Source of the DNA: Phycisphaeraceae bacterium
GTDB lineage: Bacteria > Planctomycetota > Phycisphaerae > Phycisphaerales > Phycisphaeraceae
Direction of reading: 5' to 3'
Assembly: GCA_003552605.1 (NCBI GenBank)
Contig: PUNN01000149.1
Coordinates: 1 to 13,471, forward strand
Length of the DNA: 13,471 nt
Part shown: positions 13,319 to 13,471 of the stretch, piece by piece
Layout of the letters: every line of letters starts with the position of its first letter
How positions within the stretch are numbered: the first letter of the stretch is position 1
Position numbers and translations under genes: made by a program
The notes under the pieces: model-generated
Told to the model about the DNA's origin: nothing
Databases searched by the model: none
Seen by the model: only the letters and a program-made list of their open reading frames with translations

Positions 13319-13471
13319 CCATCCTCAAGGACAATGGCAATGCCACCGCCGCGCCCACACGAGATGAGCCGGGCATCCCGGCCCTTCGGCCGCTCGATGA
13401 GCACAATCAGCGGCTCGAGGCCAACGGCCATCCGCCGCACTGGCGCAACCCCACACCCGAAGGGCGATACA
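13315..13471 (+). CDS. N-terminus of a probable FAD-dependent pyridine-nucleotide disulfide oxidoreductase (mercuric-reductase-like), cut by window edge
   Basis: The frame opens with ATG at 13315, overlapping the DUF547 stop (ATGA), and runs open to the edge (52 codons). Residues about 25-52 read LRPLDEHNQRL, then HPPHWRNPTPEGRY. This lead-in resembles the segment that comes just before the FAD-binding GAG.AG motif in mercuric-reductase-like flavoproteins often found beside TVP38 genes. That comparison is from memory and the diagnostic FAD and CxxxxC motifs lie outside the window. The start is supported by coupling to the upstream gene. If right, the protein would be a cytoplasmic NAD(P)H-dependent thiol or metal reductase co-expressed with the membrane proteins. 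Confidence 0.5.
   Translation, partial: MTILKDNGNATAAPTRDEPGIPALRPLDEHNQRLEANGHPPHWRNPTPEGRY

Overview
The window is GC-rich bacterial DNA. Lipoprotein signals on PstS, the peroxiredoxin-like protein and a DUF547 protein imply a cell envelope with anchored lipoproteins. The mix of an IS256-type transposase, DUF3179, ArsS, DUF547 and an ECF sigma/zinc-finger anti-sigma pair suits a Planctomycetota (Phycisphaerae-like) bacterium. That assignment is a guess from gene content; no marker gene proves it.

Layout. Positions 1-315 (minus) hold the N-terminal end of an IS256-family transposase cut by the window edge. It carries a 90-base, in-frame palindromic insertion flanked by a six-base direct repeat. 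Positions 514-1451 (minus) hold an ECF sigma factor gene overlapping the gene for a small cytoplasmic zinc-binding anti-sigma factor. Everything from 1739 to the right edge lies on the plus strand: DUF3179 protein, DsrE-like protein and ArsM-type arsenite methyltransferase, closed by a strong intrinsic terminator (4623-4659). After a dyad and a C-rich leader come arsR-pstS-pstC-pstA-pstB, then the radical-SAM arsenosugar enzyme ArsS, a peroxiredoxin-like lipoprotein, a TVP38/DedA-DUF547 fusion, a second DUF547 lipoprotein, and the start of a protein resembling a mercuric-reductase-like flavoprotein.

Reading. The core looks like an arsenic-handling, probably arsenosugar-making, locus. ArsM would methylate arsenite to a dimethylated species and ArsS would attach an adenosine-derived ribose moiety. 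An ArsR repressor sits directly in front of a complete phosphate-type ABC importer without phoU, suggesting that phosphate/arsenate uptake is controlled by arsenic here. The redox and membrane proteins (DsrE, peroxiredoxin-like, TVP38-DUF547, flavoprotein start) form an accessory set whose roles are unknown. No arsenate reductase (ArsC) and no arsenite efflux pump (ArsB/Acr3) is visible, so the locus is either incomplete in the window or not a classical detoxification operon. No rRNA, tRNA or CRISPR array was found.
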